Shown piece after piece: positions 1 to 7,841 of a DNA stretch of 37,210 nt. Numbering within the stretch: the first letter of the stretch is position 1; each line of letters begins with the position of its first letter. Position numbers and translations under genes: made by a program. The notes beneath the pieces were generated by a model that saw only the letters and a program-made list of their open reading frames with translations, did no database searches and was not told the DNA's origin. Source of the DNA: an uncultured Granulicella sp. (GTDB taxonomy: Bacteria; Acidobacteriota; Terriglobia; Terriglobales; Acidobacteriaceae); contig CALMVK010000303.1 of the NCBI GenBank assembly GCA_937873145.1, positions 1-37,210 on the forward strand, written 5' to 3'.

Positions 1-20
1 AATTCTGAAAGACTAACGGC

Positions 21-1229
21 ATGAGCACAGCGGCTGGCGCAGTAGAGACGGCGACGAAGGTATTGACGGACAGGATCAACCGCATTGAGGTTTCGGCGAC
101 GATGGCGATTACGGCCGAGGCGCTACGGCTGAAGGCGACCGGGATTCAGCTTTCGGATTTCGGCGCGGGCGAGCCGCACTTTGAGACGCCACAGCATATT
201 AAGGATGCGGCGATCGAGGCGATCCAGAAGGGATTTACGCGTTATACGGCGGTGGCCGGCGTGCCGGAGGTGCGAAAGGCGATCGTGGCGCGGCACAAGG
301 CGGACTTCGGCACGGACTATGCGGTCGACGAGTGCGTGTTTACGACGGGCGGGAAGCTGGCGCTGTTCAACGCGATGCAGGTGCTGGTGGACCATGGCGA
401 CGAGGTGATTCTACCGGTGCCGTACTGGGTTTCGTTCAAGGACATCATTCAGTATGCGGGCGGGTTTGTGAAGTATGTCGAGACGGAGGAGCGCGAGAAG
501 TTTCGCCTGACGGCGGCGATGATTGAGGCCGCGATGACGGCGCGGACAAAGGTGATTGTGCTGAATACGCCGAGCAATCCTTCGGGGGCGGTGGTGTCGG
601 CGGAGGACCTGGAGGCGATTGTGCGGCTGGCGCACCGGCGGGGGGTGTATGTGCTGCTCGATGAGTGCTATGTGTACCTGAACTTCGAGGGCAAGCCGGT
701 GAGCGGGGCTTCGGTTACGGAGTGCAAGGAGCATGTGGTGGTGCTGGGGTCGCTTTCGAAGACGTACGCGATGACGGGCTGGCGGGCGGGGTTTGCGCTG
801 GGGCCGAAGACGATCATTGCGGCGATGAGCAAGCTGCAGTCGCAGTCGACGTCGAATGCGGCGAGCATGGTGCAGCGGGCGGCGATCGCGGCCGTGAGCG
901 GGCCGCAAGAGTGCGTGGCGGAGATGCGGGCGGACTACATTGAGCTGCGGGACCGGGTGCTGGCGGGGTTCAAAACGATTCCGGGGCTGACGTGTACGGT
1001 GCCGCAGGGCGCCTTTTATGTGTATCCGAATGTGAGTGCGTTTTTCGGCAGGGGCGGCGTTCGGAGCGCGGCGGATGTGGCGGCGCGGCTGCTGAGCGAG
1101 GCGCATGTGGTGGTGGTGCCGGGCGAGGCGTTTGGGACGGCGGAGCATATCCGGCTGTCGTATGCGGTTTCGGCGGGCGTGATCGATGAGGGTGTGGAGC
1201 GGATGCGTGGGTGGTTTGCGGGGCTTTAG
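21..1229 (+). CDS. Class I PLP-dependent aminotransferase (aspartate aminotransferase type)
   Basis: A fold-type I aminotransferase of 402 aa, the normal length for the AspC/Aat Ib group, which moves an amino group between aspartate (or a related amino acid) and 2-oxoglutarate in the cytoplasm. Visible family marks are the NTPSNPSG cofactor loop, the LLDECYVYLNF segment with the aspartate that pairs with the pyridine nitrogen, SLSKTYAMTGWRAGF with the Schiff-base lysine at residue 247, and IRLSYA near the C-terminus with the carboxylate-binding arginine. The ATG has only a weak purine stretch (GAAAG) upstream. It is followed after about 90 bases by manC on the same strand. The exact substrate cannot be read from the sequence; an aromatic or prephenate aminotransferase is possible. 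Confidence 0.93.
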   Translation: MSTAAGAVETATKVLTDRINRIEVSATMAITAEALRLKATGIQLSDFGAGEPHFETPQHIKDAAIEAIQKGFTRYTAVAGVPEVRKAIVARHKADFGTDYAVDECVFTTGGKLALFNAMQVLVDHGDEVILPVPYWVSFKDIIQYAGGFVKYVETEEREKFRLTAAMIEAAMTARTKVIVLNTPSNPSGAVVSAEDLEAIVRLAHRRGVYVLLDECYVYLNFEGKPVSGASVTECKEHVVVLGSLSKTYAMTGWRAGFALGPKTIIAAMSKLQSQSTSNAASMVQRAAIAAVSGPQECVAEMRADYIELRDRVLAGFKTIPGLTCTVPQGAFYVYPNVSAFFGRGGVRSAADVAARLLSEAHVVVVPGEAFGTAEHIRLSYAVSAGVIDEGVERMRGWFAGL

Positions 1230-1321
1230 TCTTATCGGCTGTGGCGGGAATTCCTATATTGGACTTTCGGTGTAGTGGTCCGAACGATTATTTGATTGGG
1301 AATCCGGTGCCTTCCGCTACC

Positions 1322-2461
1322 ATGGAGCACATGAGTATGGATGGTGTTCGGTTTGCGCCGGTAATTTTAGCCGGCGGCAGTGGAACGAGATTTTGGCCGC
1401 GGAGTCGCCGGACGCGCGCCAAGCAGGTGCTGGCACTCGATGGCAGCGAGACGATGATTCAGCAGACGCTGGATCGGCTGCTTCCAGTGTCGAAGGCCGA
1501 GGATGTCTGGGTGGTGACGAACCTGTGGCTGGAGAAGACGGTCTGCGAGCAGATGCCGCAGCTTGCCGCGGATCACATACTGAGTGAGCCGAGGCCGCGC
1601 AATACGGCTCCGGCGTGCGCGCTGATGGCCTTTCTGCTCGAGAAGTCGGATCCGGAGATTGTGATGGGAGTGTTTCCCTCCGATCACGTGGTGACGAACA
1701 AGGCGCGGTTTGCGAAGGTGATTGAGGCTGGAGTCCGCCTGGCAGCGGCGGGAGAGAACATTGTTGTTCTGGGCGTTCCTCCTACCCGCATCGAGACCGG
1801 CTATGGGTATGTGGAGCAGGGGCAGGAGCTGACGCCGGAGGCCGAGGATGCGGTGCCGGTGCGGCGGGTGCGACGCTTTCGCGAGAAGCCGGACTACACC
1901 ACGGCGGAGAAGTTTATCGCGGCAGGAAACTTCTCCTGGAATGGTGGAATCTTTCTTTGGCGCGCGCAGACGCTGGCCAACGCAGTGCGGGAGCATGCGC
2001 CGGAGATGGCGCCGATTCTTGAGACGATTGTGGCGGCTCATGGTACTCCGGAGTTTGACCGGGTGTTCGCCGAGGAGTATCCAAAGTGCGAGAACATCTC
2101 GGTTGACTATGCGATTCTTGAGCCGCGCTCGCTGAAGGGTGAGGCGCGCAGTGGAATCTTCTGCCTACCGGCGGACTTCGGCTGGAACGATCTTGGCTCA
2201 TGGGCTTCCTTGCATGAACACCTGGGATCGAGCCACGACGAGAACGTACTGGATGGGCCGACCAATGGATTGGCCGTGATCCAGTCCAAGGGAAATTACG
2301 TGTACGCGCCCGGCAAGATGGTGGCGCTGCTGGGCGTGGACGGGTTGGTCGTGGTCGAGACGCCGGATGCGCTGCTGATCACAACGCGCGACCGGTCGCA
2401 GGATGTGAGCAAGATTGTGAAGCTGGTTCATGAAGGCATGGGCCGGGAAGAGTTGATCTAG
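1322..2461 (+). CDS. manC: Mannose-1-phosphate guanylyltransferase
   Basis: Makes GDP-mannose from mannose-1-phosphate and GTP, supplying mannose, fucose or rhamnose units for surface polysaccharide. The N-terminal nucleotide-binding signature LAGGSGTRFWPRSR is present, followed by LSEPRPRNTAPA, FPSDHVV, and FREKPD in the middle, as in the nucleotidyltransferase domain of this family. At about 379 aa it is the short form without the phosphomannose isomerase domain of long ManC/AlgA proteins. The frame is open back to 1211 inside the aminotransferase, but homology begins only just before GVRFAPVILAGG. ATGs at 1322, 1331 and 1337 are candidates; GGAG at 1324-1327 favours 1331 or 1337. A phosphohexomutase follows 21 bases downstream, the enzyme that would make its substrate. 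Confidence 0.9.
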   Translation: MEHMSMDGVRFAPVILAGGSGTRFWPRSRRTRAKQVLALDGSETMIQQTLDRLLPVSKAEDVWVVTNLWLEKTVCEQMPQLAADHILSEPRPRNTAPACALMAFLLEKSDPEIVMGVFPSDHVVTNKARFAKVIEAGVRLAAAGENIVVLGVPPTRIETGYGYVEQGQELTPEAEDAVPVRRVRRFREKPDYTTAEKFIAAGNFSWNGGIFLWRAQTLANAVREHAPEMAPILETIVAAHGTPEFDRVFAEEYPKCENISVDYAILEPRSLKGEARSGIFCLPADFGWNDLGSWASLHEHLGSSHDENVLDGPTNGLAVIQSKGNYVYAPGKMVALLGVDGLVVVETPDALLITTRDRSQDVSKIVKLVHEGMGREELI

Positions 2462-2482
2462 GATTCGTTGTTGGAGCTTAGG

Positions 2483-3919
2483 ATGGGTGCAGTCAAGTTT
2501 GGGACGGACGGCTGGCGCGGGATCATCGCGGATGATTTCACGCACGAAAATGTACGTGTAGCGGCGCGGGCAATTGCACACTATGTGCTGGCGGAAGAAG
2601 ACGCGGCGCGCGGCGTATGTGTCGGCTGGGACACGCGGTTTAAGTCTCAGGTCTTTGCGCGCGTGGTTGCGGAAGTGCTCGCCGGGGCCGGAATTCCGGT
2701 ACAGCTTGCGGATCGGGTGACGCCGACGCCAGCGCTGAGTTTTGCGGTGCGCGGGCGTGGTGCGGCGGGTGGCGTGATGATTACGTCCAGCCACAATCCG
2801 GCGGAGTGGAATGGGGTCAAGTATAAGGCGAGCTACGGCGGATCAGGCAAGCCGTCGATTATCGCTGCCATTGAGACATATCTGGACAAGCCACTCGCCA
2901 ATGCCGCGCTGGCAAAGATCGAGGAAGTGGATTTCAACCCGCCTTATATTGCCGCAATCGAGGCGTTTGTGGATCTGCCGGCGATCCGGGCGTCGGGGTA
3001 CCGCTTTCTGATCGACTGCATGTATGGGGCGGGGCGAGGGGTGATCGCGGGAATTTTTGCCCGGGCTGGGGTGCCGTACGTGGAGATGCGGGCGGAGATC
3101 AATCCGGCATTTCCGGGGATCAACCCGGAGCCGATCCTGCCGCATATTCGTGAGACGCAGAAGCGGGTGGTGGAAGAAGGCTGCGTCGCGGGGCTGGTGA
3201 CCGACGGGGATGCGGACCGAATCGGCGCAGTGGATGAGCACGGGAACGTGGTGGATGCGCATAAGATCTTTGCGATTCTGCTGAAGTGGCTGCTCGAGCG
3301 CAAGGGGTGGCCGGGCGACGTGACGCGCGCGTTCAATACGACTCTGATGCTCGACCGGATCGCGGCCAAGCATGGGCGCAAGCTGCACGAGCATGGCATC
3401 GGCTTTAAGTATGTGTGTGACCTGATGTTGACGGAAGATATTCTGATCGGCGGTGAGGAGTCGGGCGGCGTGGGTATCAGCCGACATCTGCCGGAGCGCG
3501 ACGGTATGTTGAATAGCCTGCTGCTGGCGCAGGTGATGGCGGATGAGAAGAAGACGCTGGGCGAGTTGGTGGCGTCGCTGCAGGAGGAGTTTGGCGAGCA
3601 TCAGTATGGGCGTATCGATATGCATATCGAGGAGAGACTGAAGCAAAGTGCGATTGCGCGGGCTCGTGCCGTGAAGATGGGCGAGGTCTTTGCGGGAATG
3701 AAGGTGCGCCGGGTCGAGACGCTGGACGGGATCAAGTTTTTTCTTGAGAACACGGCCTGCGCCGCGAAGCCGAAGGCAGCGGAGACGTGGCTTCTCTTGC
3801 GGGCCAGCGGAACGGAGCCGCTGCTGCGGGTGTACTGCGAGAGCTGCTCGGTGGAGGCAGTGGACGCGGTTCTAAAGTCAGCGGAGGCGTTTGTGCTCGA
3901 AGGGGGAAAGTCTGAATAA
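2483..3919 (+). CDS. Phosphomannomutase/phosphoglucomutase family protein
   Basis: An alpha-D-phosphohexomutase of 478 aa that interconverts hexose-6-phosphate and hexose-1-phosphate. All four landmark loops are visible: GTDGWRG at the N-terminus, TSSHNP with the phospho-accepting serine at residue 103, the metal-binding DGDADRIG loop, and RASGTEPLLRVY in the C-terminal phosphate-binding domain. A TTG at 2468 is in frame, but ATG 2483 has GGAG at 2472-2475 in front and starts directly at the conserved AVKFGTDGWRG. Close linkage behind manC makes mannose-6-phosphate the most likely substrate (a ManB role), although phosphoglucomutase or phosphoglucosamine mutase activity is not excluded by sequence. 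Confidence 0.9.
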   Translation: MGAVKFGTDGWRGIIADDFTHENVRVAARAIAHYVLAEEDAARGVCVGWDTRFKSQVFARVVAEVLAGAGIPVQLADRVTPTPALSFAVRGRGAAGGVMITSSHNPAEWNGVKYKASYGGSGKPSIIAAIETYLDKPLANAALAKIEEVDFNPPYIAAIEAFVDLPAIRASGYRFLIDCMYGAGRGVIAGIFARAGVPYVEMRAEINPAFPGINPEPILPHIRETQKRVVEEGCVAGLVTDGDADRIGAVDEHGNVVDAHKIFAILLKWLLERKGWPGDVTRAFNTTLMLDRIAAKHGRKLHEHGIGFKYVCDLMLTEDILIGGEESGGVGISRHLPERDGMLNSLLLAQVMADEKKTLGELVASLQEEFGEHQYGRIDMHIEERLKQSAIARARAVKMGEVFAGMKVRRVETLDGIKFFLENTACAAKPKAAETWLLLRASGTEPLLRVYCESCSVEAVDAVLKSAEAFVLEGGKSE

Positions 3920-3977
3920 GAGAGGAGCCGAGGGGAAGGTATATCTCCATCGGACGAGGAAGTGATGAGGGGATACC

Positions 3978-4649
3978 GTGATCGTTGAGACGCAGGGTTT
4001 GTTATTTGATATGGATGGCGTGCTGGTTAGCTCCATCTCCAGTGCGAATCGCTGCTGGCGGCAGTGGGCGAAGCACTATGGCATACCAGGTTGGGAAACG
4101 TACACGATTCCGCACGGGGTGCGGGCGACAGACATCATTCAGTCGCTTCGGCCAGACCTGACAGCGCAGGAAGTGGCAGACGCGTTGCGCATGATTGAGG
4201 ACCTGGAGATTGCGGATACGGCCGATTTGAAGGTGCTTGCGGGGGTGAGAGAGTTGCTGGGCGCGCTGCCTCCGGAGCGCTGGACGATCGTTACTTCCGC
4301 AACGCGCAGGTTGCTGCTGGGCCGGCTAAAGGCTGCGGGTTTACCGTACCCGGACGAACTGATTACGGCGGACGACGTGATCCACGGCAAGCCGCATCCG
4401 GAGCCGTATCAAAAAGGGGCGGCCATGCTGGGGTTCTCCTCCGGCGAGTGTGTGGTGGTGGAGGACGCGCCAAGCGGCGTAGGAGCGGGCGTGGCCGCAG
4501 GAAGTCGGGTCCTGGGCGTGCTTGGAACCCACGAAGCCCAGGATCTGTACGCTGCGGGCGCGGAGTGGGTGGTGGCCTCGATGAATGGAGTCAAGGCGTT
4601 GACGAAGGAGGATGGCGTGCAGCTGACGTTTGAAGTAGTCGAGCGTTAG
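3978..4649 (+). CDS. HAD-superfamily sugar-phosphate phosphatase, subfamily IA
   Basis: A 223-aa haloacid-dehalogenase-type phosphatase with a helical cap of the beta-phosphoglucomutase/2-deoxyglucose-6-phosphatase type. Motif I is FDMDGVLVSS (nucleophile D11, acid/base D13), motif II is the TSATRR threonine/serine, motif III is the lysine in HGKPHPEPY, and motif IV is VVEDAPSG. The start is a GTG preceded by GAGGGG at 3967-3972. It lies 58 bases behind the phosphohexomutase and probably closes that operon, so a sugar phosphate of the same pathway is a reasonable guess. It is not the KdsC type, which lacks this cap. Its stop codon overlaps that of kdsB on the other strand by four bases. Confidence 0.85.
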   Translation: MIVETQGLLFDMDGVLVSSISSANRCWRQWAKHYGIPGWETYTIPHGVRATDIIQSLRPDLTAQEVADALRMIEDLEIADTADLKVLAGVRELLGALPPERWTIVTSATRRLLLGRLKAAGLPYPDELITADDVIHGKPHPEPYQKGAAMLGFSSGECVVVEDAPSGVGAGVAAGSRVLGVLGTHEAQDLYAAGAEWVVASMNGVKALTKEDGVQLTFEVVER

Positions 4650-5389
4650 GGCGTCGAGCGGAGTCGGCTGTGAAGAACGGTTTCTACCTGGAGCAGGTCC
4701 TCTTCGGTGTCCACCCCAATCGTGTCGTAGGGTGTATGTGCAACGTACAGGGCCAGGCCGTTTTCGAGCATGCGCAGTTGTTCCAGGCGCTCTGCACGCT
4801 CCAGAGGGCTCGGCGGCAGGGCATGGAAGCGGTTGAGAGCCGGGGCACGATAGGCATAGAGTCCGAGATGCTTGTAGATGGGTGAGCCGCTCTTTTCGCG
4901 ATCGTAAGGAATGGTTGACCGTGAAAAATAGAGCGCGCGGCCATCCATTGCAGTAACGACTTTGACTGTGTTTGGATTGTCTACCTGGCCGGCAGGACAA
5001 AGCACTTTCAGGGTCGTTGCATCTACATGTAGGTTGGAAAATGGGGTAAGCAGCGCGCCGAGATGTTCGGATCGCAGCAGCGGTTCATCGCCTTGAATGT
5101 TCACGTAGATCTCAGCCGGATGGCGTTGTGCTATGGCGTGGACGCGATCGGAGCCGCTCGGCAGGTCTGGGGAAGTGAGTTCGACGGGCCAGCCATGCCT
5201 TTGGCAAAGCTCGGCCACCTCACTTGAGTCGGTCGCCACGATGAGATGATCCAGCTGCGGGCAAGCGCGCGCGGCGTCGTAAACCCAGGCGAGCAGCGGT
5301 CGGCCCGCGATCTCACGAAGCACCTTGCGAGCCAAACGAGTGGACGCGAGACGAGCGGGAATAACGCCAAGCGTGTGGAGATGTTGCAT
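4646..5389 (-). CDS. kdsB: 3-deoxy-manno-octulosonate cytidylyltransferase (CMP-Kdo synthetase)
   Basis: Activates Kdo with CTP to CMP-Kdo for the inner core of lipopolysaccharide, which implies a Gram-negative envelope. From the chosen start the protein is 247 aa, almost the E. coli KdsB length. Family motifs are GVIPARLASTRLARKVL (residues 8-24), LPSGSDRV, NIQGDEPLL, YKHLGLYAYR and GVDTEEDL. The reading frame continues upstream to 5497 but has no homology there; the methionine in front of QHLHTLGVIPARL is the natural start, although only AGCAGG directly abutting it resembles a ribosome site. It is convergent with the HAD phosphatase and divergent from tRNA-Met. One small departure is LARKVL in place of the usual LPGKPL. 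Confidence 0.93.
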   Translation of the reverse strand: MQHLHTLGVIPARLASTRLARKVLREIAGRPLLAWVYDAARACPQLDHLIVATDSSEVAELCQRHGWPVELTSPDLPSGSDRVHAIAQRHPAEIYVNIQGDEPLLRSEHLGALLTPFSNLHVDATTLKVLCPAGQVDNPNTVKVVTAMDGRALYFSRSTIPYDREKSGSPIYKHLGLYAYRAPALNRFHALPPSPLERAERLEQLRMLENGLALYVAHTPYDTIGVDTEEDLLQVETVLHSRLRSTP

Positions 5390-5447
5390 CCTGCTGATTG
5401 TTCCATAGTACGAAGTTGCTGCGTGAGCCCGGACGTGTGAAGAGGGT

Positions 5448-5476
5448 TTGACCTGCGTTGTCGCGCCTCGTATCAT
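5448..5476 (+). promoter_or_regulatory. Sigma-70-like promoter for tRNA-Met
   Basis: TTGACC at 5448-5453 and TATCAT at 5471-5476 are separated by exactly 17 bases, close to the housekeeping consensus. Transcription would start near 5483, about 55 bases before the mature tRNA 5' end. Nothing else lies between it and the tRNA. Confidence 0.6.
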
Positions 5477-5537
5477 CAGGAAGTGCTTTGGCGCCAAGAA
5501 CAGCTGAGCCCTTCACGAACTGATGTCGTCTCACCAT

Positions 5538-5614
5538 GGCGGTGTAGCTCAGATGGTTAGAGCGACGGACTCATAACCCGTAGGTCGACAGTTCGATTCT
5601 GTCCACCGCCACCA
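5538..5614 (+). tRNA. tRNA-Met (anticodon CAT), elongator type
   Basis: A full cloverleaf of 77 bases with encoded CCA. Acceptor GGCGGTG pairs with CACCGCC, the D stem is GCTC/GAGC, the anticodon loop is CTCATAA, and the T stem is GACAG/CTGTC with loop TTCGATT. The anticodon stem ACGGA/CCCGT has an A-C mismatch at the pair next to the loop. The acceptor starts with a normal G-C pair, so it is not the initiator. A CAT anticodon could also belong to the lysidine-modified isoleucine tRNA; the overall sequence looks more like elongator Met, but this cannot be settled by eye. Confidence 0.9.
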
Positions 5615-5723
5615 ATGAATTAGTAGTAAGAGCTAACCCAAGGTCCATTAATTTAGACCTATTTTCTATCTATTTCTATTTATTCTGCTCGTATCTCGGA
5701 ATACCTAACTAAGCAAGTTTTGT

Positions 5724-6384
5724 ATGCCTAGAAGGATGACGCAGGAACAACTACAAGGCATGTATGCAAAGTTTGCCTGGACTCGCGTCCACTTTGATAC
5801 CCTTGACGCTGAAATTGCCGCGTGGCTCAAGAACGACGCGCACCGTATCCTCTACGAACGCAACGAGGATATGATTCAGCACTCTCTTCGCGCTGAGTTC
5901 AAAAGCAAGCCCGGGTCGATAGATGGCCGAACGGGAGTAAGCATAAGTTGCTTAGCTTTATTTTGACTGCTCCCGAGAGTATTGATGTTAACTTCATTAC
6001 AACTGGCTTGGCGCACCCGCATCCACCGGAAGCTGCAATTAGACGCGGAGGAGTAGTGGAAGGCATGCCGTTCTTGGTTGTCGAAACTTCCATTCCCGAT
6101 CCTCATTTCCGTCTTGAAAGGGAGAGATTCATTTCAACATCGCGCTTGCACACAGTCCCCTGCCAGGAAATACGGCTTACGACGCTGGGCACAGTTCTTA
6201 TCGAATTCTCTTGCAAGCCCTGTTCGATAAAGTCGAACACATTATTCACACAGTGAAGGCACTTCCACACGTTACATACACGCTTTCGCCCTCACTTCTG
6301 AGGACAAAAGCGTGTATCGCAGTCAACCGATCTTTTCCGGTAAGGATGCTCCGGATGACTTCAGCCATTTCAAAAATTATATAA
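5724..6384 (+). pseudogene. Frameshifted remnant of a conserved hypothetical gene
   Basis: Three consecutive stretches in three reading frames read like one protein. The first (ATG 5724 to about 5905) gives a start such as MTQEQLQGMYAKFAWTRVHF. The second (about 5906-6118) contains VNFITTGLAHPHPPEA and GMPFLVVETSIPDPHF. The third (about 6121-6384) gives IHFNIALAHSPLPG followed by NTAYDAGHSSYRILLQALFD and KVEHIIHTVK. Both frame changes go in the same direction. The opening resembles small cytoplasmic proteins that continue with a central helical segment, which is missing here, so an internal deletion is also possible. Base composition is more AT-rich than the neighbours. It lies directly behind tRNA-Met. 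I do not recognise a function; decay is more likely than programmed frameshifting. Confidence 0.55.
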
Positions 6385-6558
6385 GGAGAAGTTTCCGTCT
6401 TAGCTCTGAGATGCAAAAGCATGTGAAAGTGGAAGATACTCTAAGACTTCCGCTCTCCCTGCTCTGGTTTAGTTAAGACAAGTGCAATTAACGAACGTTC
6501 TTTCTTAGGCTAAACAATGATGGCACGGCCATGGACCTACGTTGATAAGTCCATACGC

Positions 6559-6951
6559 TTAGTAGGCCGCGGCTCCTGCTTCTGCCACTGCATGGTCCTG
6601 GTCGCCTGCTCCGCCACTTACGCCGATGGCACCCACAATCTTGCCTTCATGCTTGATTGGGATACCACCCGCGAAGATCATGATTTTCCCGTCATTGGAG
6701 GCGTGGATTCCGAAGAACTGACCGCCCGACTGGGAGTGGGTCGCGAGGTCCTTGGTAGTAATGTCAAAGGCCCTGGAGGTGTAAGCCTTTTTGATGGAGA
6801 TGTCGATACTACCGAGCCATGCGCCATCCATACGGACGTGCGCAACCAGATTGCCACCCTCATCGGCAATCGCAATGTTCATCGGTTGACCGATCTCTTC
6901 GGCTTTTTTCTCGGCCGCCTCAATCATTCGCCTTGCATCCACTAGCTTCAT
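6559..6951 (-). CDS. GlcG/HbpS family protein (DUF336)
   Basis: A 130-aa protein of the GlcG/HbpS fold, whose members bind haem or small cofactors and often sit next to two-component genes or oxidative metabolism genes. Visible marks are IAIADEGGNLVAHVRMDGAW, SIDISIKKAYTSRAF, the GGIPI turn and the glycine-rich GAIGVSGG segment near the C-terminus. No signal peptide is evident, so it is probably cytoplasmic. GGAG at 6959-6962 (complement) is well placed before the ATG. It lies 62 bases behind the degenerate histidine kinase on the same strand, so co-transcription is likely. HbpS of Streptomyces is known to modulate the SenS/SenR two-component system, which makes this neighbourhood notable, but no partnership is shown here. 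Confidence 0.88.
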   Translation of the reverse strand: MKLVDARRMIEAAEKKAEEIGQPMNIAIADEGGNLVAHVRMDGAWLGSIDISIKKAYTSRAFDITTKDLATHSQSGGQFFGIHASNDGKIMIFAGGIPIKHEGKIVGAIGVSGGAGDQDHAVAEAGAAAY

Positions 6952-7013
6952 CGTATCGCTCCGAATTTTGTTTTCTAATGTTATTTTTGGATGCTTCCAA
7001 GTGACCGGTTGTC

Positions 7014-7751
7014 TTATTTTGTCAGAAGGGATCCATGCTTTTCTTCGGGAAGAAGAAAGATTTTGAAAGCCGTTCCTGTGCGGCCGGCGCGTGTACAGCG
7101 GCGCATGGAAAACTTGCCGCGATGATCTTCAACGATCTCACGAACTAACGCCAAACTAGTCCCCACACGGGTACGTTCGTGTACCAAGGAAGTATGTTCG
7201 GCAAGGCCGCTGCCATTGTCTGCGATGACGAGGTGAAGACCGTCCCTGCGCCGGCGAAGCCGTATGGAGAGGGTCCCCTCGGAATCCAGGCTCTCCAATG
7301 CATGGACGATCAGATTTGAGAGGACATGCAGCATTTGGCCGCGGTGAACGCCTGCCAGAAGTCCCTTCGGAAGCTCCTTGACCAAGTGAATTTGCTTGGA
7401 CTGGATCGTCTGCTGATGCATTTGAAGCGCGGATTCGGCAAGATCGACCAGATCTGTTGTGACGGGATGTTCGGAGATTTCCGCGAAGTGCAGCGTCTGG
7501 CTGGCAATCTGATTTAGGGTTGCCAGGTGTTGATGCGCGAGTTGCATGTAACGCTTGACCTGCTGTGGGTCGTCGCACTGCTGCTCGGCGAGATAGGTGA
7601 GGTATCCAAGCGTCTCGAGGGGATTACGAATCTCCTGCAATAACTCAAAGGCAGCTAGCCCAATGTTGCGGCGCTTGCTGGGCACGGCGGAGGCAGGCAC
7701 TGCATGCAAGAAACCTGACCTTCGATCTTGATCTCGGCTTCCTTGATGCAA
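7014..7751 (-). CDS. Degenerate sensor histidine kinase (phospho-accepting His replaced by Gln)
   Basis: A 245-aa cytoplasmic protein with the dimerisation/phosphotransfer and ATPase layout of a histidine kinase but no sensor domain or membrane segment. The H box reads LLQEIRNPLETLGYLTYL, with Gln39 where the phospho-accepting histidine belongs. The N box is LSNLIVHALESL (His150 in place of the second Asn), the G1 box ADNGSGL is intact (178-183), and the G2 region reads GTSLALVREIVEDH instead of the glycine-rich GxGLGL. It is therefore unlikely to autophosphorylate in the usual way. The start is a TTG with AAGGAG six bases upstream (complement 7758-7763). The gene follows a degenerate receiver gene by about 90 bases and precedes the GlcG/HbpS-like gene. 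Confidence 0.8.
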   Translation of the reverse strand: MHQGSRDQDRRSGFLHAVPASAVPSKRRNIGLAAFELLQEIRNPLETLGYLTYLAEQQCDDPQQVKRYMQLAHQHLATLNQIASQTLHFAEISEHPVTTDLVDLAESALQMHQQTIQSKQIHLVKELPKGLLAGVHRGQMLHVLSNLIVHALESLDSEGTLSIRLRRRRDGLHLVIADNGSGLAEHTSLVHERTRVGTSLALVREIVEDHRGKFSMRRCTRAGRTGTAFKIFLLPEEKHGSLLTK

Positions 7752-7809
7752 GACACGCTCCTTAGTCTTCGGAGAGAATGCTCCAGATGACAGTGCTTTT
7801 GTTAACTAC

Positions 7810-7837
7810 ATGAACTTGTGATGCTAATTATGTTCAT
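7810..7837. repeat. Short inverted repeat between receiver and kinase genes
   Basis: ATGAAC at 7810-7815 and GTTCAT at 7832-7837 form a perfect six-base inverted repeat with a 16-base AT-rich spacer, lying between the receiver stop and the kinase start. It could be an operator or a weak mRNA hairpin; arms this short can occur by chance. Confidence 0.3.
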
Positions 7838-7841
7838 CTAC

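Noticed and set aside
411-1148. 245-aa antisense frame opposite the aminotransferase
   Set aside because: Arg/His-rich low-order sequence typical of a shadow frame.
1211-1321. Upstream extension of manC into the aminotransferase gene
   Set aside because: The extra residues have no homology, and the later ATGs have a better ribosome site.
5595-6500. tRNA-Met as an integration site for a mobile island
   Set aside because: No repeat of the tRNA 3' end and no integrase were found downstream; only a decayed gene is present.
6517-6945. 142-aa open frame opposite the GlcG/HbpS-like gene
   Set aside because: It is the mirror of a well-supported gene, with no domain or ribosome site of its own.
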